DNA of 64,000 nt from Entomortierella parvispora. Lineage: Eukaryota > Mortierellomycota > Mortierellomycetes > Mortierellales > Mortierellaceae. Both the position numbers and the translations under genes were made by a program. The notes under the pieces are model-generated. The model did not search any database. It had not been told where the DNA came from and worked only from the letters and a program-made list of their open reading frames with translations. This document shows, one piece after another, positions 21,115 through 32,762 of the stretch (positions are counted from its first letter, which is position 1; the number at the start of each line of letters is the position of its first letter). The DNA is taken from positions 1,860,001-1,924,000 of the forward strand of contig OY752146.1 in the NCBI GenBank assembly GCA_963573315.1, read 5' to 3'.

Positions 21115-22326
21115 ATGGGCTTTATTCAAAACACTCAGATCGTATTGGCCAACCGACCCGTTGCCGAGATCGACCCTGCTACCACCTTCCGCAAACAGCT
21201 GGTCTCCTTGTCAGACGATCTTGCTCCCGGTGAGATTCTGGTCAAGGTTCTTTTCATCTCTCTCGATCCTGCCATGCGCGGCTGGATGCGTGATGTTCGC
21301 TCGTAAATGATTTTCCGTCTTCCTAAAAGAGAAAGGATCTCCTCATCCTACCTCCAATTGACATCAAGAATTACCTTTGTTCCTCTTTAGATATATCCGC
21401 CCTGTCAGAATTGACGAAGTCATGCGCTCAGCCGATGTCTGTCAAGTCGTCAAGTCGAGCAATGCAGACTACAAGGTTGGCGAGCTTGTCCGAACTCACT
21501 GCGGCTGGCAAGAATATGCCGTCATAAAGCCCTCGGACGACGTTGTGAAGATCAAGGCTTTCCCAGGAGTTTCTCCTTCAACCTACCTCGGAGTCCTTGG
21601 TCTCACCGGCCTGACTGCCTACTTTGGTCTCTTTGAAGTCGGCGAGATTGTCAAGAAGGGTGGCCCCAATTGCACGGTTGTCGTCTCGGGTGTAAGAATA
21701 CTCCTCGATGCGAACGCCAATTCTCCAAGAGTGTTTTCTAATTTGTCAATTGATGATAGGCTGCTGGAGCGACAGGATCTGTTGCGGCACAGATCGCGAA
21801 ACATGTCTTCGGATGCCGAGTGATCGGTATCGCTGGCTCAGATGACAAGTGCGACTACTTGGTAAAGGAGCTCGGATTGGATGTTGCTTTGAACTACAAG
21901 TCCAAGACCTTTTTCAAGGAGCTTCATGCCGCCACTCCCAAGCTCATTGATATCTTTTTTGACAACACTGGTGGAGACATTTTGGATGGGTGCCTGCGAC
22001 GCATTGCCTTCAAGGGCCGCATTATCGTTTGCGGCGCTATCAGTACCTACAACGACGCTGTTCCCAAGGGACCTGCCTACTACAGTGCCTTGATCACACA
22101 GCGTGCCAGAATGGAGGGATTTATTGTTTTCGACTATGCCGAACAATACGGAAAGGCCCTGGAAGACATGTCGCAATGGATCAAGGAGGGAAAATTAAAG
22201 AGCCGTGAGACCGTGGTGCATGGAATTGATAACACACCTGATGCTCTTGTGAAGTTGTTCAAGGGCGATAACACAGGCAAGATGCTCGTCAAGGTCGCTG
22301 AGGAAGATACCAGGAGCAAACTCTAA
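21115..22326 (+). CDS. NADP-dependent alkenal/one oxidoreductase (PTGR1-like)
   Basis: Exons 21115-21302, 21391-21691 and 21760-22326 give 351 residues, the standard size for the zinc-independent leukotriene B4 dehydrogenase/prostaglandin reductase 1 branch of the medium-chain reductase superfamily. These cytosolic enzymes reduce the C=C bond of alpha,beta-unsaturated carbonyls with NADPH. The N-terminus has the family motif SLDPAMRGWM (about 50-60). GLTGLTAYFGLFEVG (about 138-152) precedes the nucleotide fold. The dinucleotide motif AAGATGSVAAQIAK starts at residue 164, exactly where exon 3 begins. FFDNTGGDILD and GRIIVCGAISTYN follow as expected. No zinc-ligand cysteines are present, consistent with the subfamily. 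The substrate in this fungus is unknown. Confidence 0.92.
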
Positions 22327-22342
22327 AGTTCCAACGTAAAGT

Positions 22343-22348
22343 CACGTG
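22343..22348. promoter_or_regulatory. E-box CACGTG between the PTGR1-like gene and eIF2A
   Basis: CACGTG occurs in the 108-bp gap between the PTGR1-like stop and the eIF2A ATG, 87 bp before the ATG. It is followed by an AATAAA (22372-22377) that may end the upstream transcript, so signals of both genes overlap. Confidence 0.35.
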
Positions 22349-22434
22349 TCACATGTTTGTTCATTCAGGGAAATAAAACCTCAAGTTTTTGCAGTTTTTC
22401 GTTTTCTCTCTGCCACTCCACAGAACAAAAGATC

Positions 22435-24953
22435 ATGTCCGCCGCCACCCTGCCGCCCACCCAATTCGCATGTACGTCTCCTTCTTGTGCCCAACCCCTA
22501 ACCCTGCAGTGCTGCAGGGGTTTTGCTCTCCCTCCTTCCAGTCTTTTGTCAAAGAGAATCCGAGAAATGATCCCAACTGATCAACTCAAAAATGGGCGAT
22601 GCATCGTTTTTTAAATGCCATCTGACTAACTCGAACTATCCCTGCTTTCCCCTGGGTATCTTTCTAATCCAGACCGCTCTGCTGCCGGCATCGGTCTCTC
22701 CGAGGGTGCTCCTGCATTCGGCATCCCTGAAGGATTCCAAAAGTACGCTCGCTGTCGACTTAATGTGTGGCGTCAGAACCAAGATGGGTGGATGGAGAGA
22801 GACACTTTTCATCGGATGTTGACGTCAAGTATACGCTCGTGCTATTGTGCTCATTGACTTATACCCACCCACCCCTTCTTCTTAGGCAAATTGGCAACGC
22901 TCGTGTGCTTCAGTACAGCAAGAACGGTCAGTATCTTGCTTGGGCCACTCCTGAGAGGTAAGGTGCACCGAGCATTGGAAATGAGAGCCAGTCCAAGTCT
23001 AACATTTCTGGTTGCCCCTGGAGGGTCCAGCGCTCCACGATTCGTCTACTTCTGCTGACCACTCCGCCTCTTGTTCATTTCCCTTCGTAGCGTCAAGGTG
23101 ATGGATGCTCAGTCCTTGCAGATTGTCCAGGACTTTGCTATCAAGGATGTTCTCGAGATTGACTTCTCACCCAAGGGAACCTTCCTCTCGACCTGGCAGC
23201 GTCAGAGTAAGAACCGCTTGTGTCGACGACAGACATTTTTCTTCAAGATGAGGGTGCCAGTGTCTGATCTATATTCTCTCCTGTACCTCTAGTCAAGACC
23301 GAGGATGGATCCCACAAGAACATGGCGATCTATGATGTCAAGACTGGTCAGGAGTTCACGTCCTTCTCTCAGAAGTCGCAGAACAACTGGTAATGCATGC
23401 TGCAGCAACAGATATAGGCGATAGTTTGTTTTTAAAATGAGGCGCAGCGAACAAGGAATGACCTTTGGACTTTAGGACAACAACTTCTGACCCTGCCTTA
23501 TTCTTCCTTCATTGTTTGTAGGAACGTTCAGTGGACTGACGACGAGACGTACTGCGCTAGGATGGTCTCGAACGAGGTTCACTTTTGGGAACCAAAGAAC
23601 TTGACCAAGACCCCCTTCACCAAGCTTATTCAGGAGGGTATGTCCCAGTTCTCGCTCTCGCCCGGAAAGAGCACCTGTGTTGCAGTCTTTTTCGGAGAGC
23701 GCAAAGGAGCCCCAGCCATGGTTCGCATCTACTCGATCACCAACTTTGCAGTTCCTCTTGCCAGCAAGTCGTTCTTCAAGGCGGATCGCGTTCAGATGAT
23801 TTGGAACCAGCTCGGCACCAATGTCCTTGTTTGGGCAACAACTGACCACGACAAGACTGGAAAGTCCTACTACGGAGAAACCAACCTGTACTATCTTTCT
23901 GTGGCTGGAAACTTTGACTGCCGTGTTCCCATTGATGGTTTGATCCACGATGTAGCCTGGGCCCCCGCCTCCAAGGACTTTGTCGTCATTCATGGACAGA
24001 TGCCTAACCCCAAAACCACCCTTTTTGACCATCGCGCCAATGCCGTGCACGAGTTTGGACGGGATGCTCGCAACACCATCAAGTGGAACCCTCAGGGACG
24101 CATTTTGGTGTTGGCTGGATTTGGAAACTTGGCTGGCACCATGGACTTTTGGGATCGCAAGACCTTGAAGAAGATTGCCAGTGTCTCCGCCCGCGATACC
24201 ACCGCTTGCGAGTGGTCTCCTGATGGTCGTCATATGCTTACTGCCACTCTGAGCCCCCGTCTTCGAGTTGATAACGGATACAAGATTTGGCACTATACTG
24301 GAGTCGTCGTTCATACGGAGGAGATCAACGAGCTCTACCAGGTCGCTTGGAGACCTTGTTCGCCTGATGTCTACCCCATTCGCTCTGCACTCTCCCCTGC
24401 CCCTAAGCCTACGGCCAATGTGTCCGTTGCTGCTGTCGCGCCTGCCCCTGTCCGCATGGGTGCTTACAGACCCCCTCAAGCTCGTGGAACTCCTGCTCCT
24501 TCATTGTTTGTGGATGCAGGAAGCTCATCATCTTCCGCTGCCGCTGCCGCTGCCGACGCCAACCTCTCCAAGGCCGCACTAAAGAACAAGAAGAAGCGCG
24601 AGAACGCCAAGAAGAGCAAGGATGGTGAGGATGCCCCAGCAGTTGGATCTGGAAATAACTCACCTGTGACAACACCTGCTCGATCCAATACCCCCCGCCC
24701 CAACTCTGGATCTTCAAACAACAGCAACATCAAAGCCAAGGCTCAGAATGGCGCCCTTCTCCCTGCCACAACCGCTTCCAACAGCCAAATGACAGAGACA
24801 GAGAAGAAGATCCGTAATGTAACAAAAAAGCTGAAGCAGATCCATGAGCTTAAGGAGAAACAGGCCGCTGGAGAGACCTTGGAGTTGACTCAGTTGCAAA
24901 AGATTACTGCTGAGGCTGCTCTTTTGAAGGAGCTCGAAGCGCTCAAGATCTAA
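22435..24953 (+). CDS. eIF2A: Eukaryotic translation initiation factor 2A
   Basis: Exons 22435-22471, 22673-22742, 22886-22957, 23091-23206, 23293-23389 and 23522-24953 give about 607 residues, close to other eIF2A proteins. eIF2A is a cytosolic WD-type beta-propeller protein that can deliver Met-tRNA to 40S subunits independently of GTP. The propeller is visible as ordered repeats: VLEIDFSPKGTFLSTWQ, TDDETYCARMVSNEVHFWE, YYGETNLYYLS, GRILVLAGFGNLAGTMDFWD and DGRHMLTATLSPRLRVDNGY. They are followed by YRPPQARG, a KKKREN-type basic stretch, and the C-terminal helix KIRNVTKKLKQIHELKEKQ. Five of the six exons are tiny and cover the first 130 residues, so the N-terminal model is less sure than the rest. 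It sits in a tight plus-strand tandem run with SF3A3 and KGD4. Confidence 0.93.
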
Positions 24954-25102
24954 TATTCCATAGACGAAATTAAAAAAAAATCGGTGACGTATTTATGACA
25001 GGATTTAGTGTCACGTTATATCCTTACAAAATCTGACAACTCAGGATGAAGACATGCATGCATCGATCGTCCTGTACGATTTCACCTTTGCTTACAGTCA
25101 TC

Positions 25103-27135
25103 ATGGATAGCGTTCTCGGTAATGAATGGACACAGGAGTCGGACACTGATAGGAGTACTCTAGGTTGGGGCATTTACTCTGCATTTCAGTAGGAAACAGG
25201 ACTAACGAACCCTCCGATCACCTTTTTTCTCCCCTGTTTCTTGAGCAGATACTCAAAGACGACTTCATGAGGAGATTGATCGCCTGGAGCAGGCCATCGT
25301 CGACCAGTTCATGCTCAATCCCAAGACTGTACGCCCAACGATCTGGTCAATATGTAAATAGAGGAGACAACCATGAAAAATTCGATAGACTAACTTTTTT
25401 GTTTTCCCTTGGATGTCCCAGCATAAGGAACGCCTCCTGCAGGAACACACGGTTGCTGGATATCTGGATCGGATTAGCGGAAGGAGTCAGGATTTGCAGG
25501 CTCTTTATGAGGACAAAGACCAGTAGGTGGCCACGCTTCCTCATTTGTTTGGCATGTTCAAATACAGACTCTTGTTGCTCATTCCGTCCATCCTTTAGGA
25601 GTCGAAAGAAGGAGATGGATGCCATTTCGGGATCAAGCGAGGGTGAATTTTATGAAAGACTGAAGAAGATCAAGGACCATCATCGAAGATACCCCAATGA
25701 TGCAGTAGAACCCATGGAGTTAGAGTTTATGGATCAACAACCCACAGAGGCAAAGTTGGAGGCTCTAGATGACATGTTCTCGGGAGAGGAGCAAGGAGGA
25801 CGTTACTTGGATCTGCACGAAGTCCACGACCAATACATGAACCTTAAGAGTTTGAAGCGGACAAACTATCTCGGCTACCTCTCCGAGTTTACGCTATTTG
25901 CAGAGATTGAAAGGAAAGACAAGGATGCAAACTACCAAAGGTATATAGAGCTGAATGGAAAACTGAACAGGGAAATGAATATTAAACTGCTACCAATCCT
26001 AACTTCTTTTTTTTTTTTTGTTCGCCACTTTCTCGATAGATATCTGGACTTATTATACAACTACTTGGAGGGATATTTGAAGCGTGTCAAGCCCCTTTCC
26101 AACATTGAGGAGATCAAGGAAGACGCTCGACAGGAGTTTGAGGCAAAGTGGAAGGAAGGAACCTTGCCTGGATGGCCAAAGAAAGAAGACGAAAACACCC
26201 CATCAGCAGGATTGTTTTGTCTGGCATGTAAGAAGCAATATGCCAAGGATACGGTCTACAACGCTCATCTGACGAGTAAAAAACATATCAAGGCCGCTGC
26301 GGCTCTGGCGGCGAGCGGAACCAGCGAGGCAGACGTGGATGTGGCGAAATTACAGTCAAAGGTCCTAACTGAAAAGGCAAAACCAGAAGAAAAGATGGCA
26401 AGGACAGAAATCGAAATTCAGAAATTGGCCGAAGTTTTGAAGACCCAGATCGAGGATACCAAGGAAAATGTGGAGCGTCGTCAGACTTTGACGGGACGCG
26501 AGCGCGATGTAAGTGATATGTTTGGCTTAGTGCTCATTTTGTTCCTATTGTTTGCAATGGCAATTATCTAACGCTTTGATATCACCTTTGCTGCCCGCCA
26601 GTTTGAACTGGAGGCGGATCAGATCGAGTTGGAGGAGTCTGATTCGGAGGACGAAGAGAAAGTCTATAACCCATTGAAGTTACCACTGGGTTGGGACGGC
26701 AAGCCGATCCCATACTGGCTGTACAAGCTGCATGGATTGGGCGTCGAATATACGTGCGAGATCTGCGGAAACTTTGTGTACAAAGGACGCAAGGCATTTG
26801 ACAAGCACTTTCAAGAGTGGCGTCATGCGCACGGCATGCGATGTCTGGGAATTCCCAATACGAGGCAGTTTCACGAGATTGTGGGCATTGAGGATGCTCT
26901 TGCACGTAAGTGTTGTCTCTTTCCTTCAGAAGCTGCCACAACCCGTTGATTCGTGCTGTTCAAGCGGAGATTATTAACGCTTTCATTTTCACCCTACATA
27001 ATAGTTTGGAAGAAGATCAAGGGTAGCAAACCCGAGGGCTCTAAGAAGGACCAGATCGAGGAGTTCGAGGACAGCGAGGGTAATGTGTTCAACAAGAAGA
27101 CGTACGAGGATCTGAAGCGCCAGGGCCTTATCTAG
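25103..27135 (+). CDS. SF3A3: Splicing factor 3A subunit 3 (SF3a60/Prp9)
   Basis: Seven exons (25103-25118, 25249-25328, 25422-25522, 25599-25940, 26040-26508, 26602-26905, 27005-27135) give 480 residues. The protein is part of the U2 snRNP SF3a complex in the nucleus. Family marks run in order: [13 protein letters not shown] near the N-terminus; [17 protein letters not shown] (about 65-80); [15 protein letters not shown]; a C2H2-like finger [20 protein letters not shown]; the block [20 protein letters not shown]; then the matrin-type finger [20 protein letters not shown] with [16 protein letters not shown]. It ends with [14 protein letters not shown], as other members do. The first exon is only 16 bp. 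The start lies 149 bp after the eIF2A stop. Confidence 0.95.
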
Positions 27136-27370
27136 AGGATCGCACGCGAATACATAAAGAGTTGGCAATTGCTAAAAAAAAAGAAAAAAAAGATCTGGCC
27201 TTTGTGACGTGATTATGACTACCTGGTTGGTTGGTCAACACACTTCCTCCGCATCCGCTTTCGTCCATTCCGTCTGCATCTGCATGAGCCTTTTTCACTC
27301 TGTTGAGCACCTTTCCTTCTCCTTTCCTCATAACACACACATACACACATATACACACATATAAACCACC

Positions 27371-28424
27371 ATGCTCCCCTCTACTGTTCGACTGGCCGCC
27401 ATTGCCCGCACACCCTTGATCAAGTTTGTGGGTCCCCGCAGTGCCCTGAACGAAGGTGATTCGCGTGTTTTTTTACTTGATTGAGATTGTCTTAATCTCC
27501 TTCATGTCTCTTTTGTTGACCAGCAGGAAGCAAGGGATAGACGTTTTGAGAACATAATCATTGCCAGCATGAAGACATGCCGTCGGTCCGGCATGGACAT
27601 AAATGTATTACGAAATCTGGAGCAGGCACAGGAACAGGAGCCAACCAGGTTATTTCTCACGCCTCTGTACGAAAGGGCTTTGGCAGGATGCCAGACTTCT
27701 GCAACGTTGAGAACCCCGGACATGTTTGGATTTTATCAAGGAGGTCAGGAAGGAAATCTGCTCCAAATGTCTGCAGGAAGCAGCTTCAATTGCTTGGACT
27801 GGGCGTGTTTTTTTGGATCGAACTCACTATCAGATCCCTTGTTCCAAAGGGAATTGTTTGGTTCACCTTTGCTGACACTCTGTCTTTATAGCCCACCATG
27901 CAGCTACCCGTCACCCTGCTGCTCCCAAGGATGCCTCCTATCCTCTCAAAGCTGGAATCCCTGTCAAGGCAACACCCTCCTCTTCATCATCAAAACCTGG
28001 CTCACAAGGACCCAACGGTACTTCCAGATATGTTCTTGATTTTGCAGAGCTTCCTGCTCGCTACCGTCACCCTCAATTGACCGAGGCCGAGATTGAGGCT
28101 GTTGAGGTAAGGAAATAACGGATATTGGGTGAAGAAGGAGAATATTGTCATCGCCACAAGGGTAATGCTGGGGCAGGATTGGGCGACAGGAAAAGGATGT
28201 CAGAGATAGGATCTTCGAAAGAACTCTGACAAAACTGAAGATCTCACACGCGAGAGACCCGCGTTACGAACCAAACCATTGGACAGTAGGACCACAGGAA
28301 ATTGATAGTGGATCAGCTGGACTCCTTGACTTGGAAAAGATATTCTCTTGTTCGTGGATCTAATCCAACTCTTCTTGTCGTCTCTTGAACGCCGTAGACC
28401 GGAGGAGCTACCGCTATCTTTTAA
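27371..28424 (+). CDS. KGD4: 2-oxoglutarate dehydrogenase subunit KGD4 (Ymr31/MRPS36 type)
   Basis: Exons 27371-27455, 27892-28106 and 28398-28424 give 108 residues. KGD4 (YMR31) tethers the E3 component to the 2-oxoglutarate dehydrogenase core in the mitochondrial matrix. The N-terminus is a basic presequence running into RTPLIKFVGPR, the family signature. The C-terminal half has YVLDFAELPARYRHPQLTEAEIEAVE, also characteristic. The last exon is a 27-bp microexon coding TGGATAIF, which restores the Gly-Gly-Ala ending of the family. If the second intron (291 bp) is kept, the reading frame ends three codons later (VRK). The first intron (436 bp) is unusually long for this window. Family call is strong; the microexon is supported by phase, CCGTAG acceptor and family similarity. 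Confidence 0.88.
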
Positions 28425-31259
28425 GGGAAGCAACATATTGCTAATTCACTGTAGAATGCGGACAAATCCTCTGAATCCAGGAGCCGCACAAAATAAAATC
28501 ATTGCGCCGTTATCTTGCGGGAACTAGACAAAGGTCGGGGTGTCAAGGAGATGATCACGGGAGGTCAACGAAAACTCATGAACGAGAGGAAGTCTCGTCT
28601 TTTTTTATAGACAGTTAGGGCCGGTGGACGATTGTGGCCAAGCGTGAATGAAGCTCTACAAGTCAAAACTGCCCAGCAGGGCGACACAAGCAACAGAAAA
28701 GGAACAATCGTTTAGTTCGGGACTCTCTATTGTATTAGGTTCGTCCTGCAAGGACGCGCCTCTGCCACAAAGTCGAGGCTTGACCGACCGCGCGTTATTT
28801 TGGCCCTTTTGGAGCACCCGAAATCAGTTGAGGCGCATAGTGCCTTGCACTGACTCTAGTCCACATACCAAAGGGCTGTAGGTGTTTACTGAAGAGCACG
28901 AACAAAAGAGAAAAAAGGGTCTAAAAAAGACGAAGGTCATTCATTTTTAGCTGGTGGTTTATTGAAATTGAGAGCAATTTGAAAGTGTGATGATGGGCGG
29001 AACTTGGATCCATAATACCCCTCCGACAACGTCAAAGTTTTTTCTTCTTTTTTTACGTGAATGACGAGGATGATGATGGGGAGGGGAGAGGAGAGGGGAG
29101 GGGGAATTGGGTGGAGAATTGATGCCCCACTGAGCAAAGACTACAGCGCACCGGGATGACACCAAATGAAGAAACGTGTCAAAGTACTGCACTGCAGCCG
29201 ACCCCTGGTGATATCGCATGTTGCTTGTCAGACATGAGGAAGCGCGTGCACTTCTAAAGTTTCTTGACCTTGTTTGTGTGCATGAGCGGCAGGGGCAAGG
29301 CGATTCCGGTCCCTCCCAGAAAATGACGGTTGTATTTGATTTCGTTCCTACCGATCGTCGTAAATGAAGGTCCATCATGGCCGAGGATTTGTTCAATGTA
29401 GCCTCGGCAACATAAGGGGGGCGAGGCAATGATCCTGGCGGGTTCCCTCTCTTGTCCCTGTGCCAAAATTAAAAAGAAAAAATAAAGTGAGCGTTGCTTC
29501 TGGCGGTTTTGCAAAGAGAGATGGACAGTGGACAGTGGACAGAGACAGAGGCTCTTCCTCTCAAAGAATCAGCAGCCGACAGCCTGAGCGCCATGGCCGC
29601 CATGCTCAATTCCGTCGTTTATTTATTATTGCAGGACGGAGATGGCGCACCTGTCCTCGCTGGCCCTTCCTTGAACAACAGACTGACGGATGTGCCTGAC
29701 AGGCGACTTGCGCACAGAGGGAGGCGACCATTTTCCACTAGCCTGCTGAATGGGGCTAAGATGTATTCACCTGGTTATTGAATTGCCCTCGTCTCGGGCA
29801 ATGGGGTGGGCAAGTGGGCAGTGACGGGTAGAGTGTGGATCCTTTGCTGGTCCAGTAATGACCTTCCGCCCCTTCTGGCGCCCTTTTCTCTCTTTTCTTC
29901 TCTCTTTTCTCCCTTCTTCCGTTGCCACCGTCCGTCTTTCACCCCATTCCTATCAACACTCTTGCATCGCTGGTCAACCCTACCCTTCCCTTCACCTTCT
30001 CCTCCCCCTTCTTCTCCTCCCTTTCTTCGCCCCGCTCCTCTTCCCTTCCATTCCCACTACTCGCGCCCATTTTCACCCTTCCTTCCTCGTTAGGCACAGC
30101 TACACACCCCCACATTCTTCAGTGTCTACCCCTGTAGGACCACACTCGCCTTCATTCACCATTACTCTATAACGACACCTTCCCGCCTTCTTTCACTCCC
30201 CCCGACAGTCCTCCTCTCTATCGGCCCACTAGCGTGTGTCGACCATTGATAGACCAGAACTTCAACAACAGCAATCACGACAAACAATCGCAGACACCTC
30301 CGTCTTTTTTCGTTTTCGTTTCCATTGTCCTGGCTCTCGGTCGTTTTATCTATCCTTTGACTCTTCGAGCGACAACAAAAGGTAAACCGGCACAACTCAT
30401 CGCCTAAACTCCTTTATTTTCTTTTCGGTCTTTTGACAATGTCCCTTTTTACGATCGTGGGGATCCCGTACCGTCCTTGGCGTCCCGGCCTCCTCTTTTG
30501 TCACAAAAGTGCATGGACATGTGTAAAATGAAAAGAAAGGCCTCGAATTACATTACGGGCAGTATATTTTTTTTTTGTTTCGTGTGGTACCAACACACGA
30601 TTGCAGCTGGGGCTGAACTGCATGTTGCCCTCAGCCATCATCCACCAATCCCCCCCTTTATTGACTGTTCCTGACAATGAGCAACGGAAAGATCCTTGTA
30701 ATCATTACTATATGACCACTAACCAGGAACGTTCCTCCCTTCCTTTCCTTTCCTTCTCTGTTCTTCATTAACTCTCGGCTTCATCTCCGCCCTTCGCTGG
30801 ACCGCCTCACTGAATATCGCCACTCGTCACTTTTTGCTCTCTGCTCCCGCCGTCGTATCTATTTATTCCTTCTTGTCTTCGCTTGCCTCTCCTGCCTCCT
30901 TTTGTCCCCTGGTCAACCAACCTCGCCCTTTCATACTCTTGTGCACTCCCTCCTCTTCTCTCTCTTTCTCTCTTTCTCTCTCTCTATTAATCATTCCTTC
31001 AACCGACGCACAATCCCACCTCTTCTTTAATTTTGCCCTCCTCGCTTTCCCACTATTTCTTCCCAACCATCAAACGCGTTGTCTACACATCTCTGTACCA
31101 CCGATCCCCCTCTTTTGCACTGCAGGATTCCAGAAAAACCTTCCTCACAGCCTCTGCTACAACCACAATATTAAGAGCTAGGCCACGCGCTTGTACTCTT
31201 CCTACAACAACAATTGCAACACCTTCTGTAGGACAACAACCTACTCAATTTCTTCAAAC
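28425..31259. other. Intergenic region with long pyrimidine-rich leader (2.8 kb)
   Basis: No convincing gene is seen. From about 29870 to 31250 the plus strand is strongly CT-rich, fitting a long promoter or 5' UTR for the signal-peptide protein at 31260. A minus-strand frame at 29254-29470 follows a good TTTTGGCACAG acceptor, but it has no family features and no start, so it is not called. Confidence 0.5.
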
Positions 31260-32402
31260 ATGTCAACACGACGCCCGACCGTTTGGAAGCTCCTCTCCTC
31301 CTTGGTGATCCTCACGACCCTTCTCTCGATCTTCTCTCCCAATCTTTTGGTGCAGGCTGGTCCAGGGACTGGGTTCTGTGGCGATTGCCAGACGTTTGCA
31401 AACGCGATTCAACCCTGTGGCGTGACCTTTGGGCCCTCAGACATTGAGATCAACGGCACCTACTCCCCACCCCAGACGGGTGCGAAATGTATCTGCTCGG
31501 ACATTATGCAAAAGGTGCTCTGGACCTGTGCAAAGTGTGAACTCTTGGCCGGGTTCGGATCGCACTCTCCTCCACCTCAACAGTACCATACCACTTGTAT
31601 CAGCTGGGGCCAATCCATCACAGATTGGAACGCTCCCTACACAGGTGTTGTAGCTCCTGGAACGACGACCCCCCTGACAGGCACTACCAACCCCCCACCA
31701 CCACCCAACAACCCTGGTGCAACTTCTGCAGCCGCCAACCCCTCTAGTAGCGCAGCTGGTAACAACGGAAACAACGGTAACAACGGCGGCGCCTCTTCCA
31801 CATCGTCTGGTGGCACCACGAACCCCAGCAGCTCATCGGCGGATAACGCTCTTGGAGGAGGAGGCCAGACCGATTCGTCTAGCGGACCCAGTGGCACAGC
31901 CATTGGAATCTCGGTTGGAATCATTGGTGTGGCCTTGGTCGCTGGTGTCGCTGCGGTGGCGATGATGAAACGTCGCCGTCGTCGTCATGCCCCTCTTGAA
32001 CTCGACGGCACCTATGTCGGACTCGAAGATACCACTTGGGAGAAACCTCGCCCATCTTCACCCCCCATGGCCCCGGCGCCCATTGCCAGCGGAGCCTCGC
32101 CTTCTGCCGCTTCCCGTATGGTGGCTGGTCCCATGGGAGGCATGTCCCGTCCCTCGCCGTTCGAAAGCCGACCAGGCGGAGGAGGAAGTGTCGTGAATGG
32201 CGGATATGACCATCAATATGACCATTACGATGGCGGATATGGTCAACCCCAAGGATATGATCAGTACCAGAACCATGGCGGCTATGATCAGGGTTACCAA
32301 TACCAGGGTCACCACGACTATGGATACGATCAGCAGATCCCCCCTCCAAGCGCACCTGGCTATCATGGCGGAAAGGGTGGCGATGGCGGACAATACTTGT
32401 AG
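31260..32402 (+). CDS. Type I membrane/cell-surface protein with Cys-rich ectodomain
   Basis: A single-exon protein of 380 residues. Residues 1-33 look like a signal peptide (basic start, then VILTTLLSIFSPNLLVQA). The ectodomain (about 34-125) has paired cysteines (FCGDC, QPC, KCICSD, TCAKC, TTCISW). It is followed by a Pro/Thr and Ser/Gly/Asn-rich linker, probably O-glycosylated, and a TM helix at about 212-236 (GISVGIIGVALVAGVAAVAM) with a KRRRRRH stop-transfer. The cytosolic tail ends in a Tyr/Gly/Gln-rich stretch with repeats of GGYDQ/GYDQYQ type. The ATG at 31260 is chosen over an in-frame ATG at 31191 because it starts the signal peptide directly. The architecture resembles wall-stress-sensor-like proteins, but no WSC domain is evident. 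Function is unknown. Confidence 0.75.
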   Translation: MSTRRPTVWKLLSSLVILTTLLSIFSPNLLVQAGPGTGFCGDCQTFANAIQPCGVTFGPSDIEINGTYSPPQTGAKCICSDIMQKVLWTCAKCELLAGFGSHSPPPQQYHTTCISWGQSITDWNAPYTGVVAPGTTTPLTGTTNPPPPPNNPGATSAAANPSSSAAGNNGNNGNNGGASSTSSGGTTNPSSSSADNALGGGGQTDSSSGPSGTAIGISVGIIGVALVAGVAAVAMMKRRRRRHAPLELDGTYVGLEDTTWEKPRPSSPPMAPAPIASGASPSAASRMVAGPMGGMSRPSPFESRPGGGGSVVNGGYDHQYDHYDGGYGQPQGYDQYQNHGGYDQGYQYQGHHDYGYDQQIPPPSAPGYHGGKGGDGGQYL

Positions 32403-32474
32403 AAACGAAAAAAAAAAAAAAAAAAAAGAAACAGGACCTCCCCAAAAAACATTTCATTTTTTTTTTCATTTCTC

Positions 32475-32480
32475 AATAAA
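32475..32480 (+). terminator. Poly(A) signal of the Cys-rich membrane protein gene
   Basis: AATAAA lies 73 bp after the stop codon, after an A-run and a T-run. The gap to the convergent PMT4-like gene is only 360 bp. Confidence 0.5.
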
Positions 32481-32762
32481 GGGTTTGCAAAGAACTGTCG
32501 AAAAGGATGTCGCGTTGTCGAAAGTCTCAACCAATGGAACAGCGTAGGACCAATGTAAGAGTGTAGGGCATCATCCTCTTGTAGCCCCTGGTGCTGAGAT
32601 ACACACCGCCACAGGACCACTTCTTGCGAGACGGTAAGTCCATGACAGAGCTTTTTGACGGATCTGGGCGAAGCTCCTAAGCACCATCGAATGCACCGAC
32701 GTTGGTTGTTTATTTCATCTTTGATTTCTGGAGAGAATACTAAATGGCAACATGACGACCTC

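Noticed and set aside
23472-24479. 335-residue antisense frame over eIF2A
   Set aside because: The sense frame is a clear eIF2A. The antisense product has no family features and no splice structure.
27569-28039. 156-residue plus-strand frame overlapping KGD4
   Set aside because: Most of it lies in KGD4 intron 1 and it overlaps exon 2 in another frame. The KGD4 reading has clear family motifs.
29254-29514. Minus-strand frame after a good CAG acceptor
   Set aside because: No upstream exon with a start could be found and no family features are present. It could still be a 3' exon of an unseen gene, but the support is too weak.
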